NCBI GenBank assembly: GCA_017418765.1
Contig: JAFOMV010000155.1
Span: forward strand, 1-18,382
DNA from: Ruminococcus sp.
Lineage (GTDB): Bacteria > Bacillota_A > Clostridia > Oscillospirales > Ruminococcaceae
Length of the DNA stretch: 18,382 nucleotides
Direction of reading: 5' to 3'
Made by a program: the position numbers and the translations under genes. The first letter of the stretch is position 1. Each line of letters starts with the position of its first letter. Positions 14,779 to 18,382 of this stretch are shown here, in pieces. The notes under the pieces were generated by a model that made no database searches, had not been told where the DNA came from, and saw only the letters and a program-made list of their open reading frames with translations.

Positions 14779-15396
14779 TCAGTTCTTTTCTTCCTTTAAG
14801 ATAGAAGCGTCAGGAGCCTTGATCTTGTCAGATGTTATATCTATCAGCATAACATCATCCTTATCGCTTGGTGAATCCTTAGTCGGGAAGAAGCCTACGG
14901 TAAAGCTCTCAGCGTTCTTATCAACGAGGAAACCGCCTACGATACCACTGAATTCGCCGTTTGCAGGGATCTCGAAAGGATCGTTGAAGTATGCATCATC
15001 CTTGAATCTTGACATAGCGAAAAGCTGTGTACGTACATCTGAGTATACTTCCTCGCCGTCAGGCATTATAAGGTAGAAATTGTTGAGTGTGCTGAGGCTG
15101 TAAGCTGAATTGGTATTATTCTTGATAGTGATATCGAAGTAAACGTATTTACAGCCCTCTGCTTCCATATTCTCAGGTGAGATAACGCTGTTAAGAGTAA
15201 AAACTGTATCATTAGCTGAAACAGACTGAAGCAGATCGGCTCTGATCTTGTTTTCGCCGACTACAACAGTTGTTGGCTCAACAGCTGAAAATGACTGTTC
15301 TGATACAGAAGTTTCTGATGTTCTGCGACATCCTGCGAAAGCACTTGCTGCTGCTATTACAGTAAGTGCAATAGCGGTGATCTTGTTTATATTCAT
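14779..15396 (-). CDS. DUF4352-like lipoprotein
   Basis: The 205-residue protein has a lipoprotein signal peptide ending SAFAGC (C23) and a spacer rich in Ser/Thr. A beta-sandwich-like domain (about 45-190) follows, resembling DUF4352: VFTLNSVIS, YVYFDITIKNNTNSAYSLS, LIMPDGEEVYSD and FEIPANGEFSGIVGGFLV. These are surface proteins of unknown role, perhaps in protein contact or stress at the envelope. The start is behind CGGAGG eight bases upstream. It has its own consensus promoter and is convergent with the flippase gene. No partner gene is linked. Confidence 0.82.
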   Translation of the reverse strand: MNINKITAIALTVIAAASAFAGCRRTSETSVSEQSFSAVEPTTVVVGENKIRADLLQSVSANDTVFTLNSVISPENMEAEGCKYVYFDITIKNNTNSAYSLSTLNNFYLIMPDGEEVYSDVRTQLFAMSRFKDDAYFNDPFEIPANGEFSGIVGGFLVDKNAESFTVGFFPTKDSPSDKDDVMLIDITSDKIKAPDASILKEEKN

Positions 15397-15433
15397 ATTT
15401 CTATTCCTCCGTTAAGGTGATCGTTACGAAAAT

Positions 15434-15462
15434 AGTATAGCATAAAGAGAAGCCTCTGTCAA
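15434..15462 (-). promoter_or_regulatory. Promoter of the DUF4352-like lipoprotein gene
   Basis: On the minus strand TTGACA (15457-15462) and TATACT (15434-15439) are 17 bases apart, with an extended -10 TGC. Confidence 0.85.
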
Positions 15463-15484
15463 GAAAAAGGGGGTTACAATTTGG

Positions 15485-16039
15485 TTATCTTCTTCTCTTT
15501 TTGACCTGTCTGCGGATGTAGCGGAAGGTATGATCCTCACCTTTGTCCCTTAGCATGGTAAGAAGAAATTCCAGTTTGTCAGCAGTTTCCTTTGCTATCA
15601 TTCTTTTCTGTTTAGCACGGAGAAAGTATTCAAGAGGCATATCATTTGTATATTTCTCTTTGTTGTATATCTTTGAGGCTGCAACACGGTCACAGAACAT
15701 CTCAAAGATAAATATATCGGGCATAGGCACAGCCTCCATTTTTTTGGTGGATGTGCTGTAGTCTGTCCAGTATTCAAAGTGGTGGCGGTTTCTGCCCTTA
15801 TGGTGCATCCATGCTTTTGAGCAGCCGGTTATTTCACGTTCTTTTTCGTTAGGGCTTCTGTTGCCCTGAAAGTAAAGTACACCGGGGATAAATTCGGTAG
15901 GCGAGTACTTTGAGAGGTCATGAAGCAGGCCTCTTATTGGTATACCTGCTTTTATGCAGTGTATCAGGACTTGCTTTCTGTGCTGGTTGACTGTTCTGAG
16001 ATGTCCTTTGAAGTTGTGTGCCAGAGTTCTGATATCCAT
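15485..16039 (-). CDS. DUF5662-family protein, HD-like
   Basis: The 184-residue basic protein matches DUF5662 as I recall it: GLLHDLSKYSPTEF (38-50) with the His-Asp pair H40/D41, and HHKGRNRHHFEYW (79-91) with four histidines. The histidines and HD pair suggest a metal-dependent phosphohydrolase of the HD kind; no activity is established. The basic tail (KKRRR) could bind nucleic acid. The start is the ATG at 16039, one base after the LacI stop, with GAGG nine bases upstream inside lacI. The upstream codons of the longer frame lie within lacI. It is co-transcribed with the regulator. Confidence 0.8.
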   Translation of the reverse strand: MDIRTLAHNFKGHLRTVNQHRKQVLIHCIKAGIPIRGLLHDLSKYSPTEFIPGVLYFQGNRSPNEKEREITGCSKAWMHHKGRNRHHFEYWTDYSTSTKKMEAVPMPDIFIFEMFCDRVAASKIYNKEKYTNDMPLEYFLRAKQKRMIAKETADKLEFLLTMLRDKGEDHTFRYIRRQVKKRRR

Positions 16040-16040
16040 T

Positions 16041-17084
16041 TTACACAGCCTCATTAAGTACATTTCTTACATCGAGAACGCTGTTCTTCACGATGAGTTT
16101 TCCGCTTATTATCCTTCTGCCTTCGGAATATGAAGGGTCTATCAGCTTCTTGGCGATGATCTCTACTGCTGCCTCAGCCATTTTATTAAGGTCTACTTCT
16201 ACAGTAGTTATAGTGGGGATGCATATACTGGAAACCGTATAATTATCATATCCCACCACAGATATATCCTCCGGAACACGGATGCCCTTTGATTTAAGTG
16301 CCGATATCACACGGAAGGCTGTTTCGTCGCAATTGCAGACAAAAGCAGTAGGCATATCTGTAGGGAAACTAATCTTTGAATTAAGTATGCCTTTTTCATC
16401 ACGGTCATTTATGACCCATTCATCGTGGAATTCAAGCTGGTTCTCCATTATGCATTTGAGGTATCCGAGATAGCGGTCATTTATGCTGCTTGTAGCGTTG
16501 AGGGTGCCGAAGAAGCCTATTTTGCGGTGCCCCATTTCCACAAGGTAATCTGTTATCATGTATCCGCCGTGAAAGCTGTCGGAGTTGATGGAATCGATAC
16601 TGTAACGGTTATCGTAGAAATCAACAAAAATTATCGGCATATTGACCTTGCTCAACTTATCTATAAAGCTTCTGCGTACTTGACCGATAACTATAAGTCC
16701 GTCTATTTTTTTATCGGTTATCATATTCGGGAGAACGCCCATATTTTCATTTTCTGTTTTTATACATTCATATATAGTACAGACGTTCAGCTGTGACAGA
16801 CGGTTTGATATATTTGCGGTAAGCTCCCAGTAGAAAGTGCCTCTTGCACCAATAAAACGCTCAGCTGTGAGGATACCGACGTTTTTTCCGATCTTTGGCA
16901 TAAGGACCTTTTTACGTTCGTTTTTGGTGTTTGAAGGCTTATAACCCATCTGGTCTGCGGTCTCGCAGATCTTTGCTCTCATCTGTTCGGAAACTCCGTC
17001 ACGGCCTGCGAGAGCGTTTGAGACCGTAACAACGCTGACACCGAGTTTTTTAGCGATATCGAGCATTTTTACACCGTTTTTCAT
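16041..17084 (-). CDS. LacI-family transcriptional regulator
   Basis: The 347-residue protein has an N-terminal helix-turn-helix (about 6-27, MLDIAKKLGVSVVTVSNALAG) and hinge helix. A periplasmic-binding-like sensor domain (about 65-347) follows, with VGILTAERF, the dimer-interface segment and DISVVGYDNYTVSS near 283. Such proteins repress sugar-use genes until a sugar ligand binds. The start is ATG 17084 after AAGGGTG; an in-frame GTG lies inside that site. It is followed with a one-base gap by the DUF5662 gene. The usual LacI partners (sugar hydrolase or transporter) are absent; the orphan binding protein at 5793 is 9 kb away and not obviously linked. The effector is unknown. Confidence 0.92.
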   Translation of the reverse strand: MKNGVKMLDIAKKLGVSVVTVSNALAGRDGVSEQMRAKICETADQMGYKPSNTKNERKKVLMPKIGKNVGILTAERFIGARGTFYWELTANISNRLSQLNVCTIYECIKTENENMGVLPNMITDKKIDGLIVIGQVRRSFIDKLSKVNMPIIFVDFYDNRYSIDSINSDSFHGGYMITDYLVEMGHRKIGFFGTLNATSSINDRYLGYLKCIMENQLEFHDEWVINDRDEKGILNSKISFPTDMPTAFVCNCDETAFRVISALKSKGIRVPEDISVVGYDNYTVSSICIPTITTVEVDLNKMAEAAVEIIAKKLIDPSYSEGRRIISGKLIVKNSVLDVRNVLNEAV

Positions 17085-17097
17085 ATTTATCACCCTT

Positions 17098-17147
17098 GTT
17101 AATTAAAGTTGATTTAACTGTGCTTATTATACCATGCTTTAATTAAA
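17098..17147 (-). promoter_or_regulatory. Candidate promoter and operator of the LacI-DUF5662 unit
   Basis: A -10 box TATAAT lies at 17126-17131 (minus strand); no good -35 box is seen. Between it and the gene is an imperfect palindrome 17098-17118 (8 of 10 arm positions match, with flanking GTTAA/TTAAC), and upstream is the palindrome TTTAATTAAA (17138-17147). A repressor-binding role for these is inferred. The rest of 17148-17386 holds one hairpin and no credible gene. Confidence 0.45.
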
Positions 17148-17347
17148 AAATAAAGGGTTTTGCAAAAACAATGTTGGATATGTCAAATTTTGAGCAGATT
17201 TTTGCGTAAATCAAACAACTAAAAGAAGGCGGACGACGGTCTGCTTCACCGGTTGAAACAGGTAAACATCAGATTAAATGTTTGCATAATGGAAAAATAT
17301 AAATACCTGCTTGTGAAGAAAGATTCCGAGTATTCGTTAAAATATGT

Positions 17348-17376
17348 ATGGACGGTCAGTGACCGCCCATAGTTTT
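17348..17376. terminator. Hairpin with T run, likely terminator of the small acidic gene
   Basis: 17348-17358 pairs with 17360-17370 except for one mismatch, with almost no loop. On the plus strand AGTTTTTT follows; on the minus strand ACATATTTT follows. It lies just beyond the stop of the minus-strand gene at 17387. Confidence 0.55.
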
Positions 17377-17386
17377 TTACTCAGTA

Positions 17387-17593
17387 TCATTCGCTCATGT
17401 TCTGAGCTTCGGTATCAGCCTGAGAGCGTGGGATATAGGGGATAACATCACTGTAGGATCCCCTTTCTTCCTCGTCCTCGGCTGAAGCAGGTATCAGCCC
17501 TGTCATGTCACTCATCGAAGCTGACGGGAGTGTGTATTCCAGTTCGCTTTTCTCAGGATCAGGTACAGGGATATTCTTTTTCTTCTTGCTCAT
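17387..17593 (-). CDS. Small acidic protein of unknown function
   Basis: The 68-residue frame starts MSKKKKNIP and is then acidic and low in hydrophobics, with an EDEEERGS stretch near residue 40, so it is probably disordered. There is no signal peptide or known domain. GGGAG lies nine bases before the ATG, and the hairpin at 17348 lies just beyond the stop. No promoter is clear. I do not recognise it. Confidence 0.6.
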   Translation of the reverse strand: MSKKKKNIPVPDPEKSELEYTLPSASMSDMTGLIPASAEDEEERGSYSDVIPYIPRSQADTEAQNMSE

Positions 17594-17673
17594 ATATTAT
17601 CATCTCCCGACAATATGATGCCACGCTGCGACCTGTTTATTCATCTATCGGGAAAAAAATTGATATATTGGTG

Positions 17674-17702
17674 TAGACAAATTGACTAAAATATGATATA
17701 AT
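17674..17702 (+). promoter_or_regulatory. Promoter of the Nudix gene
   Basis: TAGACA (17674-17679) and TATAAT (17697-17702) are 17 bases apart, with extended -10 TGA. Confidence 0.75.
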
Positions 17703-17722
17703 ATTTGTGAACTACTATAAAA

Positions 17723-17764
17723 AGCTGTTGCTGACAGCTATATCATGCCCGCATTTTTGGGGCA
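17723..17764 (+). promoter_or_regulatory. Two hairpins in the Nudix leader
   Basis: AGCTGT (17723-17728) pairs with ACAGCT (17734-17739). TGCCC (17746-17750) pairs with GGGCA (17760-17764), directly before the AAGGA ribosome site. They may tune translation; that is inferred. Confidence 0.4.
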
Positions 17765-17778
17765 GGAAAGGAATGGAT

Positions 17779-18177
17779 ATGCTTCACGAGAAATCATGCG
17801 GTGCTATAGTTTACCGCAAGTTTCACGGAAATACAGAAATACTGCTGATAAAACACATCAACAGCGGCCATTGGTCTTTTCCGAAAGGTCATGTTGAAAA
17901 AGGCGAAACCGAGGTCGAAACTGCACGCCGTGAGATAATGGAGGAGACTTCGATAGACGTAATAATCGACCCTACATTCAGGGAGACGGTTACATATTCA
18001 CCTAAAAAGGATACTGTCAAAGTTGTGGTATACTTCCTCGCTAAAGCAAAAAATGTGGATTTTGTGCCGCAGGAGGATGAGATCGCAGAGATAAGATGGG
18101 TGGATATATCTTATGCGGGAAATATCCTTTCATATGAAAATGACCGTACGATAGTCACAAAGCAAAAACAGCCATAA
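17779..18177 (+). CDS. Nudix hydrolase resembling asymmetric Ap4A hydrolases
   Basis: The 132-residue protein has a Nudix box at 37-59: G37, E43, R51-E52, E55-E56, ending T57-S58-I59, where the usual Gly before the last hydrophobic residue is Ser. The start SCGAIVYRK and the loop HWSFPKGHVEKGE closely follow the NUDT2/Ap4A hydrolase pattern, so cleavage of diadenosine polyphosphates or related alarmones is likely. ATG 17773 and ATG 17779 are both possible. AAGGA (17768-17772) abuts the first and is six bases from the second, so 17779 is preferred. It has its own promoter and lies before a heat-shock promoter; no coupling to it is shown. Confidence 0.9.
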   Translation: MLHEKSCGAIVYRKFHGNTEILLIKHINSGHWSFPKGHVEKGETEVETARREIMEETSIDVIIDPTFRETVTYSPKKDTVKVVVYFLAKAKNVDFVPQEDEIAEIRWVDISYAGNILSYENDRTIVTKQKQP

Positions 18178-18299
18178 AAGAGGCGATATGACAAGAGCTT
18201 CAAACGTTCATAGACAGTGGATAAGTGAGGTTATTGTGTATTCTCAGGCAGTATACCGATCTCATTTATGAACAAATTGTAAACAATTCAAGGCCTGTA

Positions 18300-18328
18300 T
18301 TGACTTACCGAAATAAAAGATATATACT
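18300..18328 (+). promoter_or_regulatory. Promoter overlapped downstream by CIRCE
   Basis: TTGACT (18300-18305) and TATACT (18323-18328) are 17 bases apart. The expected transcription start falls within the CIRCE element that follows. Confidence 0.85.
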
Positions 18329-18332
18329 TTAA

Positions 18333-18359
18333 TTAGCACTCTAAGAGATAGAGTGCTAA
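18333..18359 (+). promoter_or_regulatory. CIRCE element (HrcA operator)
   Basis: TTAGCACTC (18333-18341), nine bases, then GAGTGCTAA (18351-18359): an exact copy of the CIRCE consensus bound by the heat-shock repressor HrcA. It predicts that groES-groEL or hrcA-grpE-dnaK begins right of the window. The stretch 18178-18299 before it holds no recognised gene. Confidence 0.96.
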
Positions 18360-18382
18360 TTTTACTATGGAGATGTTCTTTA

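Noticed and set aside
17289..17372. 27-codon plus-strand ORF between lacI and the small acidic gene
   Set aside because: It has no Shine-Dalgarno sequence or promoter, and its end coincides with a hairpin.
18188..18271. 27-codon plus-strand ORF after the Nudix gene
   Set aside because: It has only a weak AGAGG in front and no recognisable content; too short to support.

Overview
The window looks like chromosomal DNA of a cellulolytic Ruminococcus, close to R. flavefaciens. The main reason is its left end: the C-terminus of a CttA-like protein with an X-module and dockerin, followed by a ScaE-like cohesin protein with a sortase signal. This is the right end of the sca gene cluster, which anchors the cellulosome and a cellulose-binding protein to the cell wall. 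Clostridial-type housekeeping genes, strong Shine-Dalgarno sequences and a CIRCE element agree with a Gram-positive Bacillota genome. The species call rests on recalled protein families, not on a search.

Layout. 1-1802: cttA 3' end and scaE on the plus strand, with a hairpin between them and a terminator after scaE. 1801-3165: a TtcA-like tRNA thiolase (minus) and a DUF2500 membrane protein (plus), fired from back-to-back promoters that share a palindrome. 3174-5504: a possibly folded leader, then ung, metF and a stand-alone methionine synthase activation domain, tightly overlapped. 5669-8374: two separately promoted plus-strand genes, an orphan solute-binding lipoprotein and an SDR-family epimerase, then a terminator. 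8415-8562: an intergenic palindromic repeat patch.

8566-13053 is read on the minus strand. The upstream unit is aminotransferase, unknown protein, trpS. The downstream unit is mazG, hup, rqcP, with a terminator between hup and rqcP. Divergent from the aminotransferase is a SpoVB/MATE-like flippase that appears to start at CTG. 14779-17131 (minus) holds a DUF4352-like lipoprotein, then a LacI-family regulator and a DUF5662 protein as a two-gene unit. A small acidic protein (minus) and a Nudix hydrolase resembling Ap4A hydrolases (plus) follow. The window ends in a promoter carrying a perfect CIRCE element, so an HrcA-controlled chaperone gene should begin just beyond it.

No tRNA, rRNA, CRISPR array, insertion sequence or phage gene was seen. 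I do not see a clearly new multi-gene system. The best leads are the cttA-scaE junction, the metF/activation-domain operon, the CTG start, the cysteine-rich HU, the recurring TTGCAA -35 box, and the unknown protein before trpS.
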